DNA of 64,000 nucleotides, taken from Bin16 sp034422595. GTDB lineage: Bacteria; Chloroflexota; Dehalococcoidia; Lucifugimonadales; Australimonadaceae. The first letter of the stretch is position 1. Every line of letters starts with the position of its first letter. A program made the position numbers and the translations under genes. The notes below the pieces were generated by a model, which ran no database searches, was not told where the DNA came from, and saw only the letters and a program-made list of their open reading frames with translations. The stretch covers positions 434,001 to 498,000 of the forward strand of contig DAOUJO010000007.1 in NCBI GenBank assembly GCA_034422595.1, written 5' to 3'. Below, piece after piece: positions 51,131 through 59,959 of this stretch.

Positions 51131-53368
51131 GTGCAGGCCTACCATGTGATCGGAACGGCTGCCCCGCGCGTCGACGGCGTCGCCAAGACGACGGGCGCAG
51201 CCCGCTACGCCGCCGACACCGACCTGCCGGGCATGCTGTGGATGAAAGCCCTCCGCAGCCCCTACCCGCACGCCCGCATCGTCTCTATCGACACGTCCAG
51301 GGCCTTGCGGCTCCCCGGCGTTCACGCCGTGCTGACCGGGGCTGACGTCGCGGGCGTCCTCTACGGACGGCGGCTGCGCGACGTTCCGGCGCTCGCCCAC
51401 GAACGCGTCAGGTTCGCCGGCGAGCGCGTTGCGGCTGTCGCCGCCGGCGACGCCGAGACCGCGCAGCGGGCTGTCGATCTGATCGATGTCGTGTACGAGG
51501 AGCTGCCTGCCGTGCTGGAGCCCGAGGACGCCCTCGCCGACGACGCACCCCTGCTGCATCCGGACGTGCAGACATATCACGGCCTGCCGGCACCCCTGCC
51601 CCAACCCACGAACGCGTTCGTCAGCGACGTGTGGGGGCGCGGTGACCCTGAACGCGGGTTCGCCGAGGCCGACCTCGTCGTCGAGGGCGTCTACACGACG
51701 CAGCGCGCACATCAGGCATATCTCGAACCCCACTCGTGCGTCGTCTGGATCGATAACGACGGCCGGCTGCAGATATGGGCGCCCAACAAGGCGCCCCACC
51801 GTCTGAAACTGAACCTCGGCGACGCCCTCAACCTCGACCCTGAGCGTATCGTCGTCCGGCACTCGACCATCGGGGGCGACTTCGGCGGCAAGGGTTCGCC
51901 GATGGACATCCCCGTCTGCTACTTCCTCGCTCGGAAGACCGGCCGGCCGGTCAAGAGCGTCATGACGTTCGTCGAGGAGTTCTCTGCAGCCAACCCCCGC
52001 CACCCCAGCGTCGTGCGGATGCGCACCGGCGTGAAGCGCGACGGTACGCTCACCGCCCACGAGGCGCGGTTTCTCTTCAACAGCGGCGCCTACGGAGGAT
52101 TCAAACCGGTGCCAGGCGTCAACCTGCCCGGAGCGAGCCACGCTGCCGGGCCCTACCGCATCCCTCATACACGCATCGAGGCCGTCCACACCTACACCAA
52201 CACCATCCCCGGTGGCTTCTTCCGCGGGCCGGGCGCAGTGCAGGCAAACTTTGCCATCGAGTCCCACATGGACGTCATCGCCCAGCGCCTCGGCCTCGAC
52301 CCGCTCGAACTGCGGCAGAAGAACCTCGTGCGCGGCGGCGAGGAGCTCGCCAACGGCATGCCCGGACTTATGATGCGTCCCGAGGAGACCGTTGACGCCG
52401 CCATCCGCGCGTCCGGCTTCCACGACCCCAGACCGGCATATGTTGGACGCGGCATCTCGCTCTCCTATAAGGACCAGGGTGAGGGTGTGTCGTCGGCGGC
52501 AGTGACGTTCCGGCCCGATGGCGCGGTACTCCTGAACACCTCGGTGTTCGAGCAGGGCACGGGCTCCTACACCGCGCTCGCTCAGATCGTCGGCGAAGCG
52601 CTCGGCGTGGCGCCCGGTCTCATCGAGGTAGAGGCGTGGGACTCGGACGACGGGCCGTTCGACACCGGCGTCGGCGCGAGCCGGGTCACCCGCGTGGCGG
52701 GACCGGCTGCGTACGAGGCAGCCATCCGCGCGCGAGCAGAGCTGTTTCAGCTTGCAGCGCGTCTGCTCGGCTGGCCCGTTGAGCGCATCGCGCTATCCGG
52801 CGACGCCGTGAGACGGACCGACACGGGCGAGTCAACGCTCTGGGCGGGGCTCGTCGCACAGACTGATGTCCCCATCACGGGAAGCTCGACGAACAACGCG
52901 CACGAGCACTCCCCCGTCGCATCGGCCATGGCGCAGGTCGCCGAGGTGCGCGTCGATCCGGAGACGGGCCGGGTTGAACTGCTGAAACTGACCAGCGCAC
53001 ACGACGTCGGCGTCATCATCAACCCCATCGGCCACCAGGGGCAGATTAATGGCGGCGTCGTGCAGGGCATCGGCCACGCCCTCACCGAGGAGCTCATGCT
53101 CCAGGACGGACGCGTCGTCAATCCCAGCCTCGCCGACTACAAGTTGCCGTCGATCGCCGACCTCCCTGAGTTGCGCACCGCGCTCGTCGAATCCGAGGAG
53201 GGGGTTGGCCCGTACCGCACGAAGGGCATCGGGGAGTACGCGATCGAGGGCATCAGCGCGGCAGTGGCCAACGCCGTGGCCGACGCCGTCGGCGTCCGGA
53301 TCACGGACGCGCCCGTTACCGCGGAGAAGGTCTACCGCGCGCTGCGGGAGCGCGACCGTCAGGGCTAG
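51131..53368 (+). CDS. Xanthine dehydrogenase/aldehyde oxidase family molybdopterin-binding large subunit
   Basis: 745 residues from a GTG with AGGAGG just upstream; the nearby ATG is out of frame and closes at once. N-terminal IGTAAPRVDGVAKTTGAARYA and hammerhead MLWMKALRSPYPHARI are followed by the Mo-binding regions IGGDFGGKGSPMD, FFRGPGAVQANFAIESHMDV and GVGASRVTRVAG. The catalytic Glu lies in TKGIGEYAIEG. The form I CO-dehydrogenase loop AYRCSFR is absent, so it is an aldehyde- or heterocycle-hydroxylating enzyme. The FAD (medium) and iron-sulfur (small) subunits are not adjacent. Confidence 0.9.
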   Translation: MQAYHVIGTAAPRVDGVAKTTGAARYAADTDLPGMLWMKALRSPYPHARIVSIDTSRALRLPGVHAVLTGADVAGVLYGRRLRDVPALAHERVRFAGERVAAVAAGDAETAQRAVDLIDVVYEELPAVLEPEDALADDAPLLHPDVQTYHGLPAPLPQPTNAFVSDVWGRGDPERGFAEADLVVEGVYTTQRAHQAYLEPHSCVVWIDNDGRLQIWAPNKAPHRLKLNLGDALNLDPERIVVRHSTIGGDFGGKGSPMDIPVCYFLARKTGRPVKSVMTFVEEFSAANPRHPSVVRMRTGVKRDGTLTAHEARFLFNSGAYGGFKPVPGVNLPGASHAAGPYRIPHTRIEAVHTYTNTIPGGFFRGPGAVQANFAIESHMDVIAQRLGLDPLELRQKNLVRGGEELANGMPGLMMRPEETVDAAIRASGFHDPRPAYVGRGISLSYKDQGEGVSSAAVTFRPDGAVLLNTSVFEQGTGSYTALAQIVGEALGVAPGLIEVEAWDSDDGPFDTGVGASRVTRVAGPAAYEAAIRARAELFQLAARLLGWPVERIALSGDAVRRTDTGESTLWAGLVAQTDVPITGSSTNNAHEHSPVASAMAQVAEVRVDPETGRVELLKLTSAHDVGVIINPIGHQGQINGGVVQGIGHALTEELMLQDGRVVNPSLADYKLPSIADLPELRTALVESEEGVGPYRTKGIGEYAIEGISAAVANAVADAVGVRITDAPVTAEKVYRALRERDRQG

Positions 53369-54003
53369 TATCCGCCCAGCGCGACGCTCACGAACCTTCG
53401 CTCCATGCGCAGCGCCAGGTCCCGCGCCGTGGAGAGATGTTCGCTGCTGCCGAGCGCAACCACGAACGCGACGCCCAGCAGCCGCCCCAGCGCGAAGTCC
53501 ACGATGGTGGAGCCGATGACACCCACTGGCACGTCGTGCACGGCGAAGACGCCCGCCGCCTTGCCGTGGAAGCCGGATACCGGCACCTCCTCCGCGTGGA
53601 GCAGTTCATGGCCGTTGTCCAGCACGCGCCCCGCGTTGCCGACGAACTCGTGGAGGAACGTGTCGTCTATCCAGCGCTCGACCGACTCTCCGTCGCGGAA
53701 GAGGTGCGCCACCATGCCCGCGCTGACGATGAGGCCTGTCTCCGGCTCCTCCTCCAGTTCACGGCTGATCTCCCGCAGGTAGCCGCCGATACGTCCCGCC
53801 TCCCCGATCGACTCTTCAGTCTGACCCGGGAAGCCATGCTCGGCCATCGTCTCGTTGTCCAGTTCGCCTTCTCGCGCGACAACGAATCCGGCAAGGTCCG
53901 GCGGCATATCGGTGGGCTCCAGCAGCATCCGCTCCAGGTCCTCCTCCGCTACTGCGTCGGTAGCCCTGCGTAGTGCATCCGTTGGCTGTCCCTGACCGGT
54001 CAT
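53365..54003 (-). CDS. Hypothetical protein with acidic N-terminus
   Basis: 212 residues from ATG 54003, with no transmembrane or signal segment. The N-terminal half is very acidic (AVAEEDLERMLLEPTDMPPD, EISRELEEEPETG). The C-terminal half alternates hydrophobic strands (GKAAGVFAVHDVPVGVIGST, LGVAFVVALGSSEH). I recognise no family; the style resembles small lipoprotein- or sensor-like proteins, but it lacks a lipobox. The stop overlaps the 3' end of the convergent molybdenum-hydroxylase gene by four bases. Open frame upstream of 54003 covers tRNA-Arg and is not coding. Confidence 0.7.
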   Translation of the reverse strand: MTGQGQPTDALRRATDAVAEEDLERMLLEPTDMPPDLAGFVVAREGELDNETMAEHGFPGQTEESIGEAGRIGGYLREISRELEEEPETGLIVSAGMVAHLFRDGESVERWIDDTFLHEFVGNAGRVLDNGHELLHAEEVPVSGFHGKAAGVFAVHDVPVGVIGSTIVDFALGRLLGVAFVVALGSSEHLSTARDLALRMERRFVSVALGGY

Positions 54004-54086
54004 TGCAGGCGTGCTCCTCGTCGAATCATGCAAACAGCCTACCAGAGCGGGAGCATCGCGGTGCATAGTACAATCGAAAGAGACGC

Positions 54087-54162
54087 CCGCCCGTAGCTCA
54101 GCGGATAGAGCATCGGTCTTCGGAACCGAGTGTCGTGGGTTCGATTCCCTCCGGGCGGGCCA
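54087..54162 (+). tRNA. tRNA-Arg (TCG)
   Basis: A 76-base cloverleaf: acceptor CCGCCCG/CGGGCGG, TA at positions 8-9, D stem GCTC/GAGC, anticodon stem TCGGT/ACCGA with loop CTTCGGA giving anticodon TCG, and T arm GTGGG-TTCGATT-CCCTC with one T-T mismatch. Discriminator G and CCA are encoded. Confidence 0.92.
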
Positions 54163-54365
54163 ACACCGCACGTCGCGACAGATCCAGGATCCACGGCGCA
54201 ACGTAATTGGAGTATGGCGCGGTTGTTCTCTGAGGAAACACGTTATCCTTAACCCGTTACCCATGGATCAGTGCCGCCCGAGAGAAGCCTGCACGGACCC
54301 GCAGTCGACGCCCAACGGATGTCTCCTGCTCCCGTTGCGGAACCGGGAGTAAAGGAGATAGGCGA

Positions 54366-57300
54366 GTGAGCTTCCTGACGTCGATGGCCCTGCGCCGCCC
54401 GACCGTGACGGTGCTTGCCATAATCCTCATCCTCGGTTCGGGTGTGAGCGCCTATCGCTCGCTCCAGGTCGAGCTCTTCCCCCAGATCGACTTCCCGCTG
54501 GTAGCCGTGTTCGTCGCCTACCCCTCCGCCGACCCGGAGGCCGTCGTCCGCTCGGTCACCGACCCTATCGAGCGCGCGATCTCCGACACACCGGATCTCG
54601 AATCGATACAGTCCACCTCGTCCGAGGGCAGGTCGGCGATATTCGCGAACTTCCGCTACGGCACGGACATGGCGGAAGCGCAGGCAGCCATCGAGGCGGC
54701 CGTGGGCGGGGTCGCCTTCCCGGACGGCGTTCAGGAGCCGGACGTCGGGCGCTTCAATCCGGACGACTTCCCCGTGATTCAGTTCAGCGTCATCTCCGAC
54801 AGGCCCCTGCCGGAGATACAGGAGATCGTGCAGTCGCGCATCGTGCCGGAGATATCCGGGCTCGACGGCGTGATGGACGTTTCGCTTGCCGGCACCGTGG
54901 ACCGCAGTGTGCGCATCACCGTGGACGCCGACAAGATGGCGGCCAACAACATCCCCCTGTTCCAGGTCGCGGGCGCGTTGAGCGAGAACAACCTGACGCT
55001 GCCCGCCGGGGTCATCTTCGACGGCTCGCAGGCCGTCATCGCCAAGACGACCCACACGCTGGAGTCGGTGGAGGAGATCGAGGACCTCATCGTCGGAGGG
55101 TCTGCGGCCGGCGTCGTGCGCCTCGCCGACGTGGCAACTGTCACCTTCGGTAACGGTGTGCCCGACAGCATCGACCGCACGAACGGCAAGCCCGGCATCG
55201 GCGTCTCCATCACCAAGCAGCCTGACGCCAACACCGTGGACGTAACGACCGCTGTCAACGACGCGCTGGACGGCATCGAAGGACTGCCGCCGGACATCGA
55301 GCTTATCGTCGTCTCCGACCAGGGCCCCGAGATACAGGCGCAGATCAACGCCCTCGCCAGGGAGGCGATATTCGGCTTCTTCTTCGCTGTTTCCGTGGTC
55401 TTCGCCTTCATGTTCACCATCCGGCCGACGGTGGTGCGCGGGTTCTTCAACACGCTCCGCCCCACCGTGGTCATCGCGCTCTCTATCCCGCTGAGCGTCC
55501 TGACCGGCATCCTGCTCATGTTCTCGCAGGACATGACGCTCAACTTCATGACGTTCGGAGGACTCGCCATCTCCGTGGGACGTGTCGTGGACGACTCCAT
55601 CGTCGTGCTCGAGAACGTCTACCGCCACATACAGGGCGGGCGCGAGCGGTGGCGCGCGGCGCTGGAAGCCACCACGGAGGTCGGCCCAGCCATCTTCGCC
55701 TCCACCATGACCACCGTCGTCGTGTTCCTCCCGCTGGCGTTCATCCCGGGCCTCTTCGGCGCGTTCTTCTCCCCCTTCGCGCTCACCGTCACCTTCGCGC
55801 TCATCGCGTCGCTGCTCGTCGCGCTGACGGCGGTCCCCGTCCTCGGCGCGTACCTCCTCCGCCCCGGCGACCTCCCGGAGGGAGCGGGCGACGAGGGCGA
55901 GCTGATGCTGCCGGAGACCGCCCTGCAGCGCGTCTACACGACCATCCTTCGATGGGTGCTGCGGCGAAGGTTCATCACGCTGCTCGCTGCTTTCCTGATC
56001 ACGCTGTCGAGCCTCGGCCTTCTGGCCGTCATCCCCGTCAACCTGTTCGGCGGAGAGACCGACAGCCTGCAGATCGAGGTCACGCTGCCGCCGGGGACCG
56101 CCCCGGAGCAGACCCTTGCGGCGGTCGTCGAGATAGAAGAGCGGCTGAACGACGTCTCCGACCTCTACTCGGTGACCATCGGCGCGTCGGAGTTCGGCTT
56201 CTTCTCAGGCGGAGGACCAGCCCGGCGTGCCGAATTCTTCGTCACCCTCAGGGATGACGCGCCGGAGGACATCGCCGCGATACTCCGGGAGGAGCTCAAC
56301 AGACCCGGACAGGTGGTCAGCATCTCGGAGCTCGTGGACGGCCCACCGGCAGGCGGCGTCGACATCGTCGTCACCGGCCCCGACTACGACGACATCGCGG
56401 TCGTCTCCCGCGACCTGGCCGCGTCGCTCGGTACCATCGAGGACATCGTCAACGTGGAGAACACCGTGACGCAGGCCCGTCCCGAGGTCGCGATCGAGGT
56501 CGACCCCGAGAAGGCCGCGTTCCTCGGCCTCACCACGCGCCAGGTCGCCTTCCAGCTCAGCCAGTACCTGATCGGCCAGACCGTAACGACCATCACGATA
56601 GACGGCCGGACGTACGACGTGGTCGTTGCCGGGGACCCGCGTGCCTCCGGAGGACTGAACGGTGTGGGCTCGCTCATCATCGCCGGACAGGTCGGCTCGG
56701 CACCTCTCGGAGAGATCGCTGAACTTGCCATGCGCGAGGGCCCTGTCGAGATCAGCCGCACCGATGGCGTACGCTCCGCCAGCATCACCGGCGACATCAT
56801 CTCGGACGACGCGCAGGCGGTCGGGGTCCTCGTTCAGGAGAAGATCGACGCCCTGCAACTCCCGCCGGGCGTGAGCGTCGAGAGCGGCGGCATCTTCGCC
56901 GACATCGCGGAGGGCTTCCAGGCCGTCTTCATCTCCATGGCCGTCGGCATCGTCCTTGTCTATCTCGTCATGGTCGCCAGCCTCGGGTCGCTGCGGAACC
57001 CGTTCGTCATCATCACGACGCTGCCCCTCGCGCTGATCGGCGTGTTCGTTTCGCTGGCCGTAACCGGGCGCTCGCTCGGGCTGCCTGCCATGATGGGCAT
57101 GCTGCTGCTCATCGGCATCGTCGTGACGAACGCCATCGTCCTCATCGCGTTCGTGGAGCAGCAGCGCGCAAAGGGCATGCCCGTCTACGATGCACTGGTC
57201 TCCGGTGCGCGGGTGCGGCTGCGCCCCATCCTGATGACCGCGCTCACCACGAGCTTCGCCCTCCTGCCGCTCGCAGTGGTGAGCGAGGGCAGCGGCGGCA

Positions 57301-57473
57301 TCATCAGCGCGGAACTGGCGACGGTCGTGATAGGCGGCCTGATGAGCTCCACCGGGCTCACCCTGCTCGTCCTGCCGATCGTCTACATGCTGTTCAACGA
57401 CAGCATACCGAGGCTCCTGAACAGGCTCTTCCGCCGTCCTCAGCCCGCGTCCGACGCCGCGCCAGCAGGCTGA
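54366..57473 (+). CDS. RND efflux transporter, HAE1 (AcrB/MexB-like) family
   Basis: 1035 residues from a GTG with AAAGGAGA upstream. Standard HAE1 layout: FLTSMALRRPTVTVLAIILI as helix 1, YPSADPEAVVRSVTDPIE in the porter domain, and the helix-4 segment FMTFGGLAISVGRVVDDSIV with adjacent Asp residues for proton relay. A second half has DGVRSASITGDI and ALIGVFVSLAVTGRSLGLPAMMGM with MTALTTSFALLPLAV. No HlyD-type adaptor or outer-membrane channel gene is adjacent, unlike classical tripartite pumps; in a single-membrane cell it could work alone. Substrate unknown. Confidence 0.92.
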   Translation: MSFLTSMALRRPTVTVLAIILILGSGVSAYRSLQVELFPQIDFPLVAVFVAYPSADPEAVVRSVTDPIERAISDTPDLESIQSTSSEGRSAIFANFRYGTDMAEAQAAIEAAVGGVAFPDGVQEPDVGRFNPDDFPVIQFSVISDRPLPEIQEIVQSRIVPEISGLDGVMDVSLAGTVDRSVRITVDADKMAANNIPLFQVAGALSENNLTLPAGVIFDGSQAVIAKTTHTLESVEEIEDLIVGGSAAGVVRLADVATVTFGNGVPDSIDRTNGKPGIGVSITKQPDANTVDVTTAVNDALDGIEGLPPDIELIVVSDQGPEIQAQINALAREAIFGFFFAVSVVFAFMFTIRPTVVRGFFNTLRPTVVIALSIPLSVLTGILLMFSQDMTLNFMTFGGLAISVGRVVDDSIVVLENVYRHIQGGRERWRAALEATTEVGPAIFASTMTTVVVFLPLAFIPGLFGAFFSPFALTVTFALIASLLVALTAVPVLGAYLLRPGDLPEGAGDEGELMLPETALQRVYTTILRWVLRRRFITLLAAFLITLSSLGLLAVIPVNLFGGETDSLQIEVTLPPGTAPEQTLAAVVEIEERLNDVSDLYSVTIGASEFGFFSGGGPARRAEFFVTLRDDAPEDIAAILREELNRPGQVVSISELVDGPPAGGVDIVVTGPDYDDIAVVSRDLAASLGTIEDIVNVENTVTQARPEVAIEVDPEKAAFLGLTTRQVAFQLSQYLIGQTVTTITIDGRTYDVVVAGDPRASGGLNGVGSLIIAGQVGSAPLGEIAELAMREGPVEISRTDGVRSASITGDIISDDAQAVGVLVQEKIDALQLPPGVSVESGGIFADIAEGFQAVFISMAVGIVLVYLVMVASLGSLRNPFVIITTLPLALIGVFVSLAVTGRSLGLPAMMGMLLLIGIVVTNAIVLIAFVEQQRAKGMPVYDALVSGARVRLRPILMTALTTSFALLPLAVVSEGSGGIISAELATVVIGGLMSSTGLTLLVLPIVYMLFNDSIPRLLNRLFRRPQPASDAAPAG

Positions 57474-57510
57474 CAGCGGGGTGCGGTGCGCCGGAGCGGA
57501 GTGTCTGATT

Positions 57511-57567
57511 CCCTCTCCCTCGAGGGGAGAGGGTTAGGGAGAGGGTGAACCCGGCGGGGCGGAGTGG
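57511..57567. repeat. Palindromic repeat element, copy 1
   Basis: CCCTCTCCC (57511-57519) pairs with GGGAGAGGG (57525-57533) around a five-base loop, followed by TTAGGGAGAGGGTGA and a shared tail GGGGCGGAGTGG. It lies between the RND pump stop and the methyltransferase stop. The CCCTCTCCC/GAGAGGGTTAGGG style is that of REP-like elements dispersed in many bacterial genomes. Confidence 0.75.
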
Positions 57568-57587
57568 CGCAGGGTTCCTCCGCGGCG

Positions 57588-58433
57588 TTACGCGCGCTTC
57601 TCCAGCTCCCACACGATGACGATGGGCATGCCCTTGACTGCGGCGTCCAGCATGTCGGGAAACTCGGCCGCGAATTCGAACGTCGCGATCTCCTGGTCGC
57701 CCCAGAGCGGCTCCACGCAACGCACGACGTCCAGTCCCGCGGACTGGAACGCCGCGAGGTAGTCCGACGCCAGGTGGACGTGGTTCCGGACGAACCCGCG
57801 ACCCTCGGCGGCACGATAGCGGGCCTGCGCGCCGAGGATGACCGAGAACGGATGGGCGTCGGAGATGACCACGTGCCCGCCGGGCCGTACCACCCGCGCG
57901 AGCTCCCTGGCGGGAGGGCCGAGGTCGGCGCAGTGCGTGAGCGCGAACGAGCAGACGGCGAGGTCCACCGTGCCGTCGGGCAGCGGAAGGGCCGTGAGGT
58001 CGCCGGTCTCGAACCGCGCTCCCGGCGCCTTCGCCCTGGCCCGCTCCAGCATCTCGGGCGTGGCGTCGACACCGACCACCCAGTGACCTGCTGCAGCCAG
58101 GTGCTCGGCGTGCCGGCCGGTGCCGCAGGCCGCGTCAAGCACATCGCCGGTCGGGTAACGCGCCACCATCTCGTGCACGACCGGCTCCTCGGCGATAATC
58201 ACCGGGTTGCCCGGTGCGTCATAGACCGCGGCCCACTCGGCGTAGCCGTCCGTGACCGTCTTCTCTCCCACGGCGGCGGGACTCGACCACGGCTCCTCGT
58301 CGAGGCGACCTGTCATCTCGACGATGCCCTGCACCCGCGCCTTGACGACTTCCGGGTCCAGCGTCCATGCGCGCATGATGCCGAGGCCCTCGAAGCCGAG
58401 TATGAATTCGCCGAGCGTGGGGTGATCAGTCAT
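57588..58433 (-). CDS. Class I SAM-dependent methyltransferase
   Basis: 281 residues. SAM motif I VLDAACGTGRHAEHLAAAG, motif II VVGVDATPEMLERARAKA, then LTALPLPDGTVDLAVCSFAL and VVRPGGHVVISDAHPF. There is an N-terminal helical region (residues 1-80) with YAEWAAVYDAPGNPVI, which is typical of UbiE-like enzymes acting on small molecules. It is bracketed by two copies of a palindromic repeat and follows the MFS gene on the same strand. Methyl acceptor unknown. Confidence 0.88.
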   Translation of the reverse strand: MTDHPTLGEFILGFEGLGIMRAWTLDPEVVKARVQGIVEMTGRLDEEPWSSPAAVGEKTVTDGYAEWAAVYDAPGNPVIIAEEPVVHEMVARYPTGDVLDAACGTGRHAEHLAAAGHWVVGVDATPEMLERARAKAPGARFETGDLTALPLPDGTVDLAVCSFALTHCADLGPPARELARVVRPGGHVVISDAHPFSVILGAQARYRAAEGRGFVRNHVHLASDYLAAFQSAGLDVVRCVEPLWGDQEIATFEFAAEFPDMLDAAVKGMPIVIVWELEKRA

Positions 58434-58476
58434 GGCAAGCGCCTCCCTGTGCTCACCAGCATAACAACATCTGGTC

Positions 58477-58527
58477 CCCTCGCCCTCAGGGAGAGGGCTA
58501 GGGTGAGGGTGGACCGGGGCGGAGTGG
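58477..58527. repeat. Palindromic repeat element, copy 2
   Basis: CCCTCGCCC (58477-58485) pairs with GGGAGAGGG (58489-58497) with one mismatch and a three-base loop, followed by CTAGGGTGAGGGTGG and the same GGGGCGGAGTGG tail as copy 1, in the same orientation. It supplies the last codons and the stop of the MFS gene. Confidence 0.75.
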
Positions 58528-59877
58528 GGAGGACCCCGGTGCGGCTGCCTCCGCCGCCAGCCGCGCGCGCACTTGCGGCCCCACGACCCCCATCAGCACG
58601 CCGATCGGCGCCATGAACAGGAAGATCGCGCCGATGACGTAGAACGCCGCCCCCAGCCCGAACAGGTCCGCGATGCCGCCGATGGCGAACGGCCCCACGA
58701 ACGTCGCGAAGTGCCCCGCGGCCTGCGTCCGGCCGAAGAACCGTCCCCGCGCGCCCGGCGGCGATACGTCGATGGAGAAGGCGTGCGTGCCGACCATGAC
58801 CAGGGCAGCCGCCGCGCCGAGCGCCGCTGCTAGCAGCACCATGCCGAAGAGGCCGGGGCCCTGCGCCGTCAGCACGAGACCGGCAGTGGCCGCGAGCGCG
58901 CCCGGCACGAGCGCGGTCTGCACGCCCCACCGGTCCGTCGCCCAGCCGCCCGCCAGCGAGGCCAGCAGTCCGCCGACGCCCATCGCCGCGATCACGACGC
59001 CCAGTTGCGACTCCGCGAGCCCCAGCACCTCCTCGACGTAGACCGGCAACACCAGATCCTGCACCGTCGCGCGCATCAGGTTCACCGCGAACGTCCCGAC
59101 CAGCACGTAGAGGAACCCCGTCGCGGCCATCGAGACGATCATCGACGGTACGCTTCCCATGCTGACGGCGGCATAGCCCACGCGGAAGAAGAAGCGGCCC
59201 AGGTACCCGGTCGAGCGCGGCATCGGAGGGCGGGCCGCCGCCCGGGCCTCCGCCGGAGTCGGCGCCGGCGCGGGAGCCGAGGCGGGGCGTGCCGAGAGCT
59301 GCCGCGTCTCCACCATCATGAAGATCATCACGAAGAGGCAGACCATCTTGCTGAACCCGTTGATGAAGAACGGGATGCGGATGTCGCCCGTTATCGCCCA
59401 CGCCGCGCCGCCCACCACCGGCCCGACGATGGCGCCGAACTGCGCCCAACCCTGCTTGCGTCCGCTGATGCGCCCCCGGTCCTCGGGCGTCGAGACGTCC
59501 GCCGTGATCGTCTGGTGCGCCGTCCCCCATATCGACGTGCCGATGCCCGACCCGAACCGGAACGCAAGCAGCGAGAGGTAGGTCGGCGATATCCCCTCCA
59601 GGAACGAGAAGACCATCCGGATGAATATGCCGACGGACCCGATCCCGCGCCGCCCGAACCGGTCCAGCAGCGGCCCGGTGGTGTAGCTGACCAGGAACCG
59701 CCCCGCGCCGCCTATCGAGACCACCAGACCGGCCAGCGCGATGTTCTCGTTCAGTTGGAGCGAGAGGATGGGGATGACCGGCACCGCCGCCCAAAGGCCG
59801 AGGCTCCAGGAGAAGGACATGATGTACTGCCCCCAGATGACGCGCCTGCGTGGGAAACCGGCGAACCGGGGGTCCAT
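58498..59877 (-). CDS. MFS transporter
   Basis: 459 residues with about 12 helices. N-terminal QYIMSFSWSLGLWAAVPVIP, motif A-like TTGPLLDRFGRRGIGSVG, a second-half motif AGGWATDRWGVQTALVPG and a Pro/Ala-rich central loop (ASAPAPAPTPAEARAAARPP). It belongs to the general drug/sugar-efflux MFS class; substrate not predictable. The last dozen residues (SSPLRPGPPSP) and the TAG stop are encoded within repeat copy 2, so the native C-terminus may have been replaced by the element. It is divergent from the haloalkane-dehalogenase-type gene. Confidence 0.87.
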   Translation of the reverse strand: MDPRFAGFPRRRVIWGQYIMSFSWSLGLWAAVPVIPILSLQLNENIALAGLVVSIGGAGRFLVSYTTGPLLDRFGRRGIGSVGIFIRMVFSFLEGISPTYLSLLAFRFGSGIGTSIWGTAHQTITADVSTPEDRGRISGRKQGWAQFGAIVGPVVGGAAWAITGDIRIPFFINGFSKMVCLFVMIFMMVETRQLSARPASAPAPAPTPAEARAAARPPMPRSTGYLGRFFFRVGYAAVSMGSVPSMIVSMAATGFLYVLVGTFAVNLMRATVQDLVLPVYVEEVLGLAESQLGVVIAAMGVGGLLASLAGGWATDRWGVQTALVPGALAATAGLVLTAQGPGLFGMVLLAAALGAAAALVMVGTHAFSIDVSPPGARGRFFGRTQAAGHFATFVGPFAIGGIADLFGLGAAFYVIGAIFLFMAPIGVLMGVVGPQVRARLAAEAAAPGSSPLRPGPPSP

Positions 59878-59959
59878 CTAGGGCCCCTCGCCAGCGGAGC
59901 GTTCGAATGCCGTACCGGACATGGCGCGAGCTTACACCCTACCCTGTAGTATTGGCGCC

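Noticed and set aside
51131..53368. Form I carbon monoxide dehydrogenase (CoxL)
   Set aside because: The diagnostic AYRCSFR loop is absent; the corresponding region reads GGFFRGPGAVQ, as in other aldehyde/xanthine-oxidising family members.
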